A DNA stretch of 64,000 nucleotides from assembly GCA_965145485.1 (NCBI GenBank), contig CBCTCU010000002.1, forward strand, positions 1 through 64,000, in the 5' to 3' direction. Under the pieces are notes generated by a model that did not search any database, was not told where the DNA came from, and worked only from the letters and a program-made list of their open reading frames with translations. Source of the DNA: CABQCM01 sp965145485. Lineage in GTDB: Bacteria > Bacillota > Clostridia > Oscillospirales > Acutalibacteraceae. A program made the translations under genes and the position numbers. Below, piece by piece: positions 43,801 through 52,563 of the stretch (its first letter is position 1; each line of letters starts with the position of its first letter).

Positions 43801-44611
43801 GGTGCATGCGGCAAGGCCGCGGGTGTTCATCCCCGTCTTCCCGGGGACCAATTGCGAATATGACACCGCCCGCGCCTTTGAACGGGCCGGCGGTCGCGCC
43901 GAGGTGATGGTGGTCAAAAACCTGTCGCCGGCGGATATTTCGCAGACCATCGAGCGGATGGTAGAGCTGATCGACCAGGCTAATATCGTCATGCTGCCCG
44001 GCGGATTTTCGGGCGGCGACGAGCCGGACGGCTCGGGCAAATTTATTGCCACCACCTTCCGCAACCCGCGGGTGGCCGACGCCGTCCGCCGCCTGATGCA
44101 GGAGCGGGACGGTCTTATGCTCGGCATCTGCAACGGCTTCCAGGCCCTGATCAAGCTGGGGCTGGTGCCGTTTGGTGAAATCCGCGACCAGGCGCCCGAC
44201 GCGCCCACCCTCAGTTTTAACACTTTGGGCCGCCACGTTTCCCGCATGGTCTATACTAGGGTTACCTCGGTGCTTTCCCCCTGGTTGGCCGGATGTGAGG
44301 CAGGGGAGGTTCATACCATCCCGGTCTCCCACGGCGAGGGGCGCTTTGTCGCCAGCGACGCGTGGGTGCAACGGTTGGCCGAGGCGGGCCAGATCGCCAC
44401 GCAGTATGTCGATTTGGACGGCAGGCCGTCGGCCGATATCGCCTTCAACCCCAACGGCTCGGTTTGCGCCATAGAGGGCATTACATCGCCGGATGGACGC
44501 ATTCTGGGCAAGATGGGCCACAGCGAACGCACCGATGAGGAATGCTACCGCAATGTGCCCGGCCAGAAGGATCAAAAATTGTTTGTGTCGGGCATAAAAT
44601 ACTTCCAATAG
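40862..44611 (+). CDS. purL: Phosphoribosylformylglycinamidine synthase, single-chain
   Basis: A 1249-residue enzyme converting FGAR to FGAM with glutamine and ATP. It fuses synthase and glutaminase, as in the clostridial large form, so no separate purQ or purS is needed. Visible: TYWSDHCRHTTF, FKNETHNHPTEIEPFGGAAT, GGKDSMSGSFGELDVP and the C-terminal glutaminase with IPVFPGTNCEYDTARAF and nucleophile Cys in LGICNGFQALIKLG. AGAGAGG precedes ATG 40862. It follows purF by 78 bases. Confidence 0.97.
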   Translation: MVRRLYVEKRPGFDVEAGHLLEDIRTSLAIKGLRGIRCFNRYDVEGLSDADYERAKTTIFSEPNVDVIYDEALPEMPGFSVFATEYLPGQYDQRADSAAQCVQLLTSGDYPAVASARVIALEGELSAEDVSRVRAYVINPVESRLACMDKPDTLAVDLPVPAPIPSVEGFCSMTDEAVAAYHASMGFAMTAADLCFCRDYFRDEERRDPTLTELKVIDTYWSDHCRHTTFLTRLEKITVEEGELSSAIQKGLEQYFAARAEVYGEREKPVTLMDMATIGAKVLKKRGLLDDLDESDEINACSIEAPVEVNGVTETYLIQFKNETHNHPTEIEPFGGAATCLGGAIRDPLSGRSYVYQAMRVTGSADPTVPFEKTLEGKLPQKKITTGAAAGYSSYGNQIGLATGQVTELYDEGFVAKRLEIGAVVGASPKAQVVRGCPQADDVIVLLGGRTGRDGCGGATGSSKAHDISSIETCGAEVQKGNPPTERKLQRLFRRPEVSVLIKRCNDFGAGGVCVAIGELADGLRIDLDKVPKKYDGLDGTELAISESQERMAVVLSAENVDAFIAAAGEENLEATPVAVVTDDNRLRMQWRGKTIVNMSRSFLNTNGVTQTARALITAPKAEHPYRESVPAELEGLAPAEAFVKNLARLNVCSQKGLSERFDASIGAGTVLMPFAGKHQQTPEEAMVAKVPVLGGSTDDATAMSYGYIPAVTRECPYRGSAFAVMESLSKLAAVGADPLRARLTFQEYFERLYDKPERWGKPAAALLGALSAQLGMGLPAIGGKDSMSGSFGELDVPPTLVSFALTMTKASHTGTAAFQRAGSRVYLIPLPTTADGMPDYEGARELYAAVVPAIRDKRILSASVVREGGAAACVARMVFGNGFGFEFSAIDAKTLYAPLSASFVVEAANELPQGLKGILLGTTTADGKFVIGQKVIAHGDALAAYSATLEKVFAQDPGVSAPMPCDAPLSTVRRGRTGSVHAARPRVFIPVFPGTNCEYDTARAFERAGGRAEVMVVKNLSPADISQTIERMVELIDQANIVMLPGGFSGGDEPDGSGKFIATTFRNPRVADAVRRLMQERDGLMLGICNGFQALIKLGLVPFGEIRDQAPDAPTLSFNTLGRHVSRMVYTRVTSVLSPWLAGCEAGEVHTIPVSHGEGRFVASDAWVQRLAEAGQIATQYVDLDGRPSADIAFNPNGSVCAIEGITSPDGRILGKMGHSERTDEECYRNVPGQKDQKLFVSGIKYFQ

Positions 44612-44631
44612 TCTGTTTCGTATGCTATAAT
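44603..44631 (+). promoter_or_regulatory. Promoter of the phosphoglycerate mutase gene
   Basis: TATAAT (44626-44631) with an upstream TG (extended -10) and a weak TTCCAA (44603-44608) 17 bases away. It overlaps the end of purL. Confidence 0.55.
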
Positions 44632-44805
44632 GACATCGTTTGGGGCTTGCGCGCAGAAAAGGCTGCGGCGGGGGCTGCCAAGCGGTGTCTTTGCATGTTT
44701 TTTGAACCTGCGCGCACGCCGGGGACGGCCCGCGGCGCGCCTTATTCTGTGTTATCCGGCGGATTTCCCAGGGCTTGGGAATCATCGCGGGAAAGGAGTA
44801 TCGTT

Positions 44806-46014
44806 GTGAAGTACGTTATTTTGCTGTGCGACGGTATGGCGGACAATCCCATCGAATCTCTGGGGGGGCGTACCCCGATGGAGGCGGCTCACAATCCGAG
44901 CATGAATTGGCTGGCGCAGACCGCCACGGTGGGCATGGTGCGCACGGTGCCTGAGGGCATGACCCCTGGCAGCGACGTGGCCAACCTGTCGGTGCTCGGA
45001 TACGACCCGGCAAAGGTGTACACCGGCCGCTCCCCACTGGAGGCGGCCAGCATGGGCGTGGAGCTGTCCGAGCAGGACATGGCCATGCGCTGCAATCTGG
45101 TGACCCTGTCGGGAGAGGGCGCGTTTGAGGACAAAACCATGGCCGATTACTGCGCGGGGGATATCTCCACCGGGGAGGCGGCGCAGCTTATCGCCGCTTT
45201 GCAGCAGGCGTTGGGCGGCAACGGGCTGGAATTCCATACCGGCGTCAGTTACCGCCACTGCCTGGTCAGCCGGGGCGGCTGGGGCGATTACGGCGTGTTT
45301 ACGCCGCCGCATGACATCAGCGGCAAACGCATTGGGGATTATCTCAATCCCAACCCGGCGGCAAAGCCCTATATCGATATGATGCGCCGCAGCATGGGCG
45401 TGCTCGAACGCCATCCGGTCAACCTGGCCCGTATGGAGCGGGGGGAAAAGCCGGCCAATGCGATCTGGTTCTGGGGGCAGGGGAGCCGCCCGGCCCTTAC
45501 CAATTTTGAAGAAAAGACCGGCTTGAAGGGGTCGATGGTTTCGGCCGTCGACCTGCTCAAAGGCATCGCCCGCTGCGCCGGTATGCGGGTGGTTGAGGTC
45601 GAGGGGGCGACCGGTTACATCGACACCAATTTTTACGGCAAGGCCGTCGCCGCGGCCAAGGAGCTCAAAGACGGGCAGGACTTTGTGTATATCCATATCG
45701 AAGCGCCGGACGAATGCGGCCATCGCGGCGAGGTGGAGACCAAGGTGCGTTCGATTGAGATGATCGATCAGTTTGTTTTGAAGCCTTTGCTCAACGAGCT
45801 GGAGGAATACGACGACTATCGCATCCTTGTGTTACCGGACCATCCAACGCCGCTGTATACGCGTACCCATTCGGGTGATCCAGTGCCCTTTTTGCTGTAT
45901 CAGAAGACGCATCCCTGCCTCGGCGTGCCCGATTTCAGCGAGGAGCAGGCGCGCAAGACGGGCGTGTTCGTCGCGCAGGGGCACACCCTGATCGAGCGGC
46001 TGATCCTGCGATAG
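44806..46014 (+). CDS. apgM: ApgM-type cofactor-independent phosphoglycerate mutase
   Basis: A 402-residue alkaline-phosphatase-superfamily protein of the archaeal-type mutase group. LLCDGMADNP (metal-binding Asp near residue 9), GMTPGSDVANLSVLGYDP (Ser nucleophile), HIEAPDECGHRGEVETKV and VLPDHPTPLYTRTH (metal ligands) are characteristic. Some relatives have been proposed to be homoserine kinases, so glycolytic mutase activity is likely but not certain. The start is GTG 44806 behind AAAGGAG. It follows purL but has its own promoter. Confidence 0.88.
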   Translation: MKYVILLCDGMADNPIESLGGRTPMEAAHNPSMNWLAQTATVGMVRTVPEGMTPGSDVANLSVLGYDPAKVYTGRSPLEAASMGVELSEQDMAMRCNLVTLSGEGAFEDKTMADYCAGDISTGEAAQLIAALQQALGGNGLEFHTGVSYRHCLVSRGGWGDYGVFTPPHDISGKRIGDYLNPNPAAKPYIDMMRRSMGVLERHPVNLARMERGEKPANAIWFWGQGSRPALTNFEEKTGLKGSMVSAVDLLKGIARCAGMRVVEVEGATGYIDTNFYGKAVAAAKELKDGQDFVYIHIEAPDECGHRGEVETKVRSIEMIDQFVLKPLLNELEEYDDYRILVLPDHPTPLYTRTHSGDPVPFLLYQKTHPCLGVPDFSEEQARKTGVFVAQGHTLIERLILR

Positions 46015-46138
46015 CGCATGTATTAGGCCTATGGATGGGTGCTGCGTGCGGCGTTGGGAAGGCTGCATCGGGCATGCCGCCGCGCGTGGAAGAACGGGAA
46101 AATAGAAAACAGACAAAGCCGGAAAGCGGGAGTGCAAT

Positions 46139-47626
46139 ATGATCAGGAAGGGCTTCGACAACGATATCTATATACAAAAACAAACGCAGTATATCCGCGA
46201 GCGGATCGCCCAGTTTGACAACAAGCTGTATCTGGAGTTTGGCGGCAAGCTGTTTGACGATTACCATGCCGCCCGGGTGCTGCCCGGCTTTGATTATGAC
46301 GCCAAGGTGCGTTTGCTCAAGGAATTCAACGACCAGGCTGAGGTGGTTTTTTGTATCAACGCCGCCGACATTGAAAAGAAAAAAATCCGTGCGGATTTTG
46401 GCATCACCTATGACATGGACGTGCTGCGCCTGATTGATAATCTGCGGGGTATGGGCATTTCGGTCAACAGCGTGGTCATCACCTGCTACAGCGGGCAGCC
46501 CTCGGCCGAGCTGTTTCGCAAAAAGCTTGAGATGCGGGGGGAAAAGGCCTATTTCCACTATCCCATCAAAGGGTACCCCCTGGAGGTGGACAAGGTGGTC
46601 AGCGACGAGGGATATGGGGCAAACCCCTATATCGAGACCACCCGCCCGCTGGTTGTGGTCACCGCGCCAGGGCCTTGTAGCGGCAAGCTGGCCACCTGCC
46701 TGTCCCAGCTGTATCACGAGTACAAGAGAGGGGTGTCGGCGGGCTACGCCAAGTTTGAAACCTTTCCAATTTGGAATATTCCTTTGAAGCATCCGGTCAA
46801 CATTGCCTACGAGGCGGCCACGGCCGATCTCAAGGACGTCAACATGATCGACCCGTGGCATCTCGACGCCTACGGCAAGCAGGCGGTGAATTATAACCGC
46901 GATATTGAGGTTTTTCCCATTGTCAACAATATCCTGACCAAGATCACCGGCCAGCCGGGGCTGTACAAATCCCCCACCGATATGGGGGTCAACATGGCGG
47001 GCTACGGCATTGTCGACGACGAGGCGGTGCGCGACGCAGCCAAGCAGGAGATTATCCGCCGTTATTACGCCTATTTGTGCGACTACAAGCAGGGGAGGAC
47101 CGATATCGAGACCGCCCAGCGGGTCGAGGGGCTGATGAATGAGCTCGGGCTCACCAAAGAGGATCGCAGCGTGGTGGCTCCGGCCTTGAAAAAGGCGGAG
47201 GAATCGGGCTGCGACGCCATGGCGGTGGAGTTGCACGATGGGCGGATCGTCACCGGCCGCACGACCAACCTGATGGGGGCGGCGTCGGCCGTGATACTCA
47301 ACTCGATTAAGGTGTTGGCGGGGATTCGCGACGAGATCCTTCTCATGTCCCCGCTGGTTCTCGAGCCGATTTTGAAGCTAAAGCGGGATTATCTCGGCAG
47401 CCATCAGAATAAGTTGACCCTGCAGGAGGTTCTCGTCGCGCTGAGCATATGCGCAGCGACCTCTCCGGTGGCGCAGCTTGCCTTGTCCAAGCTGCCCGAG
47501 CTGCGCGGCTGTGAAGCACACAGCGTGCACATGCTCACGGCGTCGGACGGGGATGCGGTTCGCTCACTGGGGCTAAATCTCACCTGTGAGGCAGAATTCC
47601 CGACGAAAGATTTGTACTATATTTGA
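46139..47626 (+). CDS. DUF1846-family protein
   Basis: A 495-residue protein matching the long, conserved DUF1846 family of Firmicutes: MIRKGFDNDIYIQKQTQYIRERI at the N-terminus, LYLEFGGKLFDDYHAARVLPGFD, and TAPGPCSGKLATCLSQLYHEY, a loop-like motif that may bind nucleotide. Structures of relatives are known but no function has been established to my knowledge. GGGAG precedes the ATG. It is 124 bases after the mutase gene, possibly in the same transcript. Confidence 0.85.
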   Translation: MIRKGFDNDIYIQKQTQYIRERIAQFDNKLYLEFGGKLFDDYHAARVLPGFDYDAKVRLLKEFNDQAEVVFCINAADIEKKKIRADFGITYDMDVLRLIDNLRGMGISVNSVVITCYSGQPSAELFRKKLEMRGEKAYFHYPIKGYPLEVDKVVSDEGYGANPYIETTRPLVVVTAPGPCSGKLATCLSQLYHEYKRGVSAGYAKFETFPIWNIPLKHPVNIAYEAATADLKDVNMIDPWHLDAYGKQAVNYNRDIEVFPIVNNILTKITGQPGLYKSPTDMGVNMAGYGIVDDEAVRDAAKQEIIRRYYAYLCDYKQGRTDIETAQRVEGLMNELGLTKEDRSVVAPALKKAEESGCDAMAVELHDGRIVTGRTTNLMGAASAVILNSIKVLAGIRDEILLMSPLVLEPILKLKRDYLGSHQNKLTLQEVLVALSICAATSPVAQLALSKLPELRGCEAHSVHMLTASDGDAVRSLGLNLTCEAEFPTKDLYYI

Positions 47627-47662
47627 TCACGACACCCCCTTATTTTTGTATATGGGAACCAC

Positions 47663-47693
47663 ATCGGCGCGCCGATATGTTACAATATTGTAA
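47663..47693. promoter_or_regulatory. Two palindromes upstream of the aldehyde dehydrogenase
   Basis: ATCGGCGCGCCGAT (47663-47676) and TTACAATATTGTAA (47680-47693) are both perfect 14-bp palindromes only 3 bases apart. The second includes TACAAT, a possible -10. They are candidate operators; no matching regulator is recognised. Confidence 0.45.
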
Positions 47694-47910
47694 TCTCTGA
47701 GAACGGGACAGGCCATATGGAATTCCGATGGCGGACCGGCATCAGGGCGATGGCATATCGGGTTTGAGCAGCCGGCCGCCGATGGAGGTTTGCCCGGCTG
47801 TTTGCCACAACGCTTTCGCCGCCGAGGCCACGGATGCCCGGCGGCGTTTACCATTTCTGCGAACGTGGGGCGCGCTGCCCCCGACGCACAGCCGAAAGGA
47901 CGGTTTTCCT

Positions 47911-49284
47911 ATGAGCAATTACAACGCACTAATCCAACGGCAGAGGGATTATTTCGCCACTGGCGCCACCCGGCCGCTGGAAGCCCGGCTGGACGCACTC
48001 CGGCAGTTGAAGAATGCTATCCGCAAGAGCGAGACAGACATTATCCATGCCCTGCACAGCGATTTGGGAAAGTCGGAGTTTGAGGCTTTTGAAACCGAAG
48101 TGGGTTTTGTCCTCGCCGAGCTGAGCCATACTATCAAGCATCTGCGCCGCTGGTGCGAGCCCAGGGAGGTTGAGACCCCGAGAAGCTGCGCCATTGCCCA
48201 CGGCAGCATCCGTTATGAGCCGCTGGGGGTCTGCCTGGTTATATCGCCCTGGAATTATCCCTTTCAGTTGAGCATGGCGCCGGTCATCGCTGCGATCAGC
48301 GCCGGCGACTGCGTGGTGCTCAAGCCGTCGGAGTATGCCGGCGAGACGGCGCGGGTAATCGAGCGGCTGATTGCAGAAACCTTGGATCCCGGATGGTGCA
48401 CGGTGGTGCAGGGCGGCCGGGAGGCCAGCGAAGGGCTGCTGGCCGAACGCTTTGACCATATTTTCTTCACCGGTTCGCCCGAGGTGGGCAAGGCGGTGCT
48501 GCGCGCCGCCGCCGAGCACCTGACGCCGGTCACCCTCGAGCTGGGGGGGAAGTCTCCCTGTATCGTCGACGAGAGTGCCGATATCGACTTGGCTGCCAAA
48601 CGCATTGCCTGGGGGAAATTCCTCAATGCCGGCCAGACCTGCGTCGCGCCCGATTATCTTTACCTGCACGACAACATACGCGAGGACTTTTTAAAGAGCC
48701 TGGTCAAGTGGACCAAGACCTTTTGGGGGGAGAACGCCCTGCGGCATCCCGACCTGCCTCACATCGTCAACCGGCGGCATTTTGACCGCCTGATGGGGCT
48801 GTTTGAGGAGGAGCAGGTGCTGCACGGCGGGCAGAGCGATCCGCAGACCCTACAGATCGCGCCGACGATATTGACGGACATTGACCCGGAATCCCCCATC
48901 ATGCAGCAGGAAATATTCGGCCCTCTGCTGCCTATCCTGCCCTATCACGACCTTGATACGGTGATCCGCGAGATCAATGCCCGCCCCAAGCCGTTGGCCC
49001 TTTACCTGTTTGCCAATTATCAGGTGGTGGTAAAAAAGGTGATGGAATCGGTATCCTTTGGGGGCGGCTGTATCAACGACACGATTATGCACCTGTGCGC
49101 CAGCGAGCTGCCCTTTGGCGGCGTCGGCAACAGCGGCATGGGCCGGTATCACGGCCGAAGCGGGTTTGAAACCTTCTCCAACCCCAAGAGCGTCCTCAAG
49201 CGCTCCAACCTGATCGACCCGGGTCTGCGGTATATGCCCTATACCGAGAAAAAAGGCCGTAAAATCCGCAAATATCTCAAATAG
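47911..49284 (+). CDS. Aldehyde dehydrogenase, ALDH3-like
   Basis: A 457-residue NAD(P)-dependent aldehyde dehydrogenase of the short ALDH3/YwdH type. SPWNYPFQLSMAPVIAAI is the cofactor-binding start, FFTGSPEVGK the nucleotide loop, TLELGGKSPC carries the general-base Glu, and C244 in NAGQTCVAPDY is the nucleophile. The end ELPFGGVGNSGMGRYHG and a basic C-terminus are usual. Substrate probably a medium- or long-chain aldehyde. GAAAGGA lies before the ATG. The GH25 gene begins 43 bases after its stop. Confidence 0.94.
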   Translation: MSNYNALIQRQRDYFATGATRPLEARLDALRQLKNAIRKSETDIIHALHSDLGKSEFEAFETEVGFVLAELSHTIKHLRRWCEPREVETPRSCAIAHGSIRYEPLGVCLVISPWNYPFQLSMAPVIAAISAGDCVVLKPSEYAGETARVIERLIAETLDPGWCTVVQGGREASEGLLAERFDHIFFTGSPEVGKAVLRAAAEHLTPVTLELGGKSPCIVDESADIDLAAKRIAWGKFLNAGQTCVAPDYLYLHDNIREDFLKSLVKWTKTFWGENALRHPDLPHIVNRRHFDRLMGLFEEEQVLHGGQSDPQTLQIAPTILTDIDPESPIMQQEIFGPLLPILPYHDLDTVIREINARPKPLALYLFANYQVVVKKVMESVSFGGGCINDTIMHLCASELPFGGVGNSGMGRYHGRSGFETFSNPKSVLKRSNLIDPGLRYMPYTEKKGRKIRKYLK

Positions 49285-49293
49285 CAGGTTTTG

Positions 49294-49311
49294 CAAATCG
49301 TTAATTTGCAG
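49294..49311 (+). promoter_or_regulatory. Inverted repeat before the GH25 gene
   Basis: TGCAAAT-CGTT-AATTTGCA lies between the aldehyde dehydrogenase and the muramidase. It has no U tract, so it may be an operator or a hairpin near the ribosome binding site. Confidence 0.35.
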
Positions 49312-49327
49312 GAGAGGAAATTTATTC

Positions 49328-50272
49328 ATGCTCAAATGGCGCAAGGCACTTTGCATTTTATACATATTCTGTCTGCTTCAGGCGGTGGCATCGCTTGGCG
49401 CTTCCGCCCAGGAGGTAGAAATCCCATACGGCATGGTCAATGAGGATGACCGCATCGACGCGTCCGATGCCCTGCTGATCCTGCAATATTCGGTGGATTT
49501 GATTGCTTTGGACGAGGAGCAGCTTGTCCGGGCGGAGGTAAGCGGCGACGGGCAGGTCAATGCCTCCGATTCGCTGCTCATTTTGCAGTATTCGGTGGGC
49601 CTGATTTTGGTTTTCCCGGCCGCGAGTATGGCCGGCGGGCCTCAGCCGGGCGAGTATCATGGCATCGACGTGTCCACACATCAGAATGAAATTGACTGGG
49701 CGGCGGTCAAGGAGGCGGGCGTGGAATTCGCCATGATCCGCACCGGTTTTGGAAGGAAGGATCCGAATCAGGTCGACGCCTACTTCACGGCCAACGTCGA
49801 GGGGGCAAAAGAGCAGGGCATCCCGGTGGGATGCTACCATTACAGCTACGCCACCAGCGTGGAGAATGCTGTGCTGGAGGCGGAGTTTATGATCGAAATC
49901 ATGGGGGATTACCAGTTTGAATATCCGATCGTGCTCGATCTGGAGGATCCTTCGATGCAGGGGCTGGGGCGGGATACCATTACCGCCATTGCCGTGGCCT
50001 TTACCGATACCATCCGTGCGGCCGGATATTATCCCGCGATATACGCTAATCTCAACTGGGTGAGAAACTACATCGATATGGAGCAGCTTCCGGGGGTGGA
50101 CCTGTGGCTTGCCCAGTGGCAGGTGGAAGAGCCCACCTACGACGGGGAGTATACCATGTGGCAATACACCTCCGACGGCACCGTGCCCGGCATTGAGACG
50201 AGGGTGGATATGAATATCTGCTATGTCAATTACCCTGAGTATATCATGGAAAATGGTTACAATGGGTTTTAA
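49328..50272 (+). CDS. Secreted GH25 muramidase with N-terminal dockerin-like module
   Basis: A 314-residue exported protein. After a signal peptide (about 1-27) come two dockerin-like repeats (about 35-97) with helices DALLILQYSVDLI and DSLLILQYSVGLI. Their calcium loops are degenerate: the first position is Met in one and Glu in the other. From about 110 a GH25 lysozyme domain follows, starting YHGIDVSTHQNEIDW, with the active-site D-L-E in VLDLEDPSM and DMNICYVNYPEY near the end. It should cleave peptidoglycan glycan strands. Dockerins usually sit at the C-terminus, so an N-terminal one on a muramidase is odd. GAGAGGAAA precedes the ATG. Confidence 0.9.
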   Translation: MLKWRKALCILYIFCLLQAVASLGASAQEVEIPYGMVNEDDRIDASDALLILQYSVDLIALDEEQLVRAEVSGDGQVNASDSLLILQYSVGLILVFPAASMAGGPQPGEYHGIDVSTHQNEIDWAAVKEAGVEFAMIRTGFGRKDPNQVDAYFTANVEGAKEQGIPVGCYHYSYATSVENAVLEAEFMIEIMGDYQFEYPIVLDLEDPSMQGLGRDTITAIAVAFTDTIRAAGYYPAIYANLNWVRNYIDMEQLPGVDLWLAQWQVEEPTYDGEYTMWQYTSDGTVPGIETRVDMNICYVNYPEYIMENGYNGF

Positions 50273-50284
50273 AGCGGGTCGGGG

Positions 50285-50312
50285 TTGACAAGATAGGCAA
50301 AAATGTTATAAT
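50285..50312 (+). promoter_or_regulatory. Strong promoter of the 670-residue dockerin protein
   Basis: TTGACA (50285-50290), a 16-base spacer and TATAAT (50307-50312). A leader of about 180 bases follows, including a CGGATTTATCCG hairpin near 50320. Confidence 0.8.
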
Positions 50313-50498
50313 GATTATACGGATTTATCCGAGAAATGTCCACATATTTGGATATAATGCGGCCGTTGCATTTTCCTACTTCCTGGATATGAGAGCCTGT
50401 GGAGGGGTTTTTGCGGGCCTTTTGTGCCCTCTGTGACAGGCAGGCTTTTGGGTTATACAGCGGCGCGTTATGGATATTGAGAGAAGGAGCGATCAGTT

Positions 50499-52511
50499 AT
50501 GAAAGTGAATCATTGCAAGCGCGGACTGGCGATGCTGCTTTCGCTGCTGATGGTGGTCGGATTGTTCACCGTCAGTGGGTTCGGCGTACTCGCCGAGGGC
50601 ACGAAAGCACTGCCAGTCAAGACCTGGAGCGCCAGCGAGCTGGCTGCCGCCGCGACCGAGAAGGGGACCAAAAACAGCCACGATTACCCCATCTTTACGA
50701 CCTACAGCCAGTGCATCGGGCGCCGGTCGCTTAATACGAGCAACTATTTTATCTTTGGCGCCAGGGTGGAGCATTTGAAGGATGGGGAGCTGCAATACTA
50801 CAATGGCCTGTCTGCCATCATGATCGTGCGCCTGATCGCGGACGAGGGTTATATGGATGGCAACCTGTGCAGCTTTGACGTCGCCTATAAGGTCAACGAA
50901 TATGGCGACCAGTTTAAGCAGGAGTTTCTCGTCGATCTGGATGAGTATGAGGCAGCGCCGCTGCAGACCGACCCTGTATTGGGCTACGACTACAAAGAGT
51001 TTTCCATGGTCGTCGATTTCGACGATGAGGTCTACAACGACGAGACGGACAACAGTATGGAACTGCGTGTCATCTCCCGCAACGACCAGTTCTCGACCAC
51101 TGTCTTCTCCATGGAGCTGATCAGCATGGAGGATGATGCGGTACTGGCCAAGTACGAGGGCGAGCAGCTGGCTGGTGTCAATGGCATCGACGGGACGTAT
51201 GAAAACGTCTATGCCGACGAATCGATCCCGGCCGGTATAGCGTCCTATGCTGGCACCGACGATCCTGCGGTGGCAAATCGTGGAGAACCTTACAGCCTTT
51301 ACAACTGCGACGGCCAGAAGGCACAGGGCTCCCCGGGTGCTATTCTCATGGATTCTCTCGGGATGGAGCTTCCTGCGGGCAACTATTCCATGGATTTCAA
51401 CATGTCGACCATGTACAGCCTCGGTGAGAAAAAGGTAACCTATTATGTCATGGACGGCGAAGAGGAGCTGGCCAAGCTTTTTGTGGATGTATATATGGTG
51501 GATGCCACGGTCGGCAGAGACAGCGGCGCTTTTGAAATCCGCAGTGTGCCTTTCACGATTGATGAAGCGCATGCGGGGCACAACATTACCTTTAGGATCG
51601 ATCTGTATAACGAGACCGACTACAAGCTCCAGTCGGTGCAGCTGAATATGCTGGTGGATGAGGATGCGCAGGCCCCGGCTGAGGCCCAAAGTGTCATAGA
51701 TGCTATCGCAAAGCTGACGATTACCGACACCGAGGCGATCGCGGCGGCCCGCACGGCCTACGATGCGCTGGATGTGATTGGCAGGGCCTGGGTAGAAAAT
51801 ATCGCTACTCTGGAATCGTATGAGCAGGCGAATGCCGGCGCGAAAAGCGTCATCGACGCCATCACGGCGCTGGGCGACGCTTCCGCGGTAACCAAGGACA
51901 ACTACACCGAGTCGACCGAGAAGCTGGAGAATGCCGAAAAACTGTACAACACCTTTGTGGCGCAGTATGGGGAAGAGGATACGGCTGCGCTGATCACCAA
52001 CGTGCAGGCGCTGACCGATTTCCGCACGGCGTACGATGCAGCCAAAAAAGCTGCGGAGGATGAGGCAGCAGAAGCTGAGAAGCAGGCCGCCATTGACAAC
52101 GTGGAATCGCTCATCGAGGCCATCGGCGAGGTGACCGAGGAGAACTACGCCGAGAAGAAGGAGCCGATCGAAGCGGCGGAGGACGCCCTGGCAGAGCTTC
52201 GCAGCGATTATGGGAACGAGATTGACAGCGAGGTAAGCAACCTGCAGGCCCTGACCGACGCGCAGGCGAAGTACGACGAATTGGCCGCCAAGCCGGACGT
52301 GACCTACGGGGACATCAACGACGACGGGAACATCGACGCGAGCGACGCTCTGGAGGCGCTGCAGCACAGCGTCGAGCTGAAGACGCTGGAAGGGGATGCC
52401 CTCACGGCGGCGGATGTGACGAACGACGGTACGGTGGATGCTGCCGACGCGCTGAACATCTTGCAGTACTCGGTCGAGCTGATCGACCACTTCCCTGTGG
52501 AAGAAGAATAA
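50499..52511 (+). CDS. Large secreted protein with helical repeats and C-terminal dockerin
   Basis: A 670-residue exported protein of unknown function. A signal peptide (about 1-32, LAMLLSLLMVVGLFTVSGFGVLA) precedes a beta-rich region (about 40-385) that I do not recognise. Then three helical segments (about 390-600) recall FIVAR-type bundles: SVIDAIAKL..., SVIDAITALGDAS..., NVESLIEAIGEVT.... A dockerin (about 603-668) has loops DINDDGNIDASD and DVTNDGTVDAAD with LQHSVEL and LQYSVEL helices. AGAAGGAG precedes the ATG. Consensus promoter, long leader and strong terminator suggest high expression as a single gene. Confidence 0.85.
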   Translation: MKVNHCKRGLAMLLSLLMVVGLFTVSGFGVLAEGTKALPVKTWSASELAAAATEKGTKNSHDYPIFTTYSQCIGRRSLNTSNYFIFGARVEHLKDGELQYYNGLSAIMIVRLIADEGYMDGNLCSFDVAYKVNEYGDQFKQEFLVDLDEYEAAPLQTDPVLGYDYKEFSMVVDFDDEVYNDETDNSMELRVISRNDQFSTTVFSMELISMEDDAVLAKYEGEQLAGVNGIDGTYENVYADESIPAGIASYAGTDDPAVANRGEPYSLYNCDGQKAQGSPGAILMDSLGMELPAGNYSMDFNMSTMYSLGEKKVTYYVMDGEEELAKLFVDVYMVDATVGRDSGAFEIRSVPFTIDEAHAGHNITFRIDLYNETDYKLQSVQLNMLVDEDAQAPAEAQSVIDAIAKLTITDTEAIAAARTAYDALDVIGRAWVENIATLESYEQANAGAKSVIDAITALGDASAVTKDNYTESTEKLENAEKLYNTFVAQYGEEDTAALITNVQALTDFRTAYDAAKKAAEDEAAEAEKQAAIDNVESLIEAIGEVTEENYAEKKEPIEAAEDALAELRSDYGNEIDSEVSNLQALTDAQAKYDELAAKPDVTYGDINDDGNIDASDALEALQHSVELKTLEGDALTAADVTNDGTVDAADALNILQYSVELIDHFPVEEE

Positions 52512-52526
52512 TTTTATCACGGACCA

Positions 52527-52563
52527 ACCCACCCCCACGCCAAACGGCGTGGGGGTGGGTTAT
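52527..52563 (+). terminator. Terminator of the 670-residue dockerin gene
   Basis: AACCCACCCCCACGCC and GGCGTGGGGGTGGGTT form a perfect 16-bp stem around AAAC, followed by ATTGTTTG. Confidence 0.85.
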
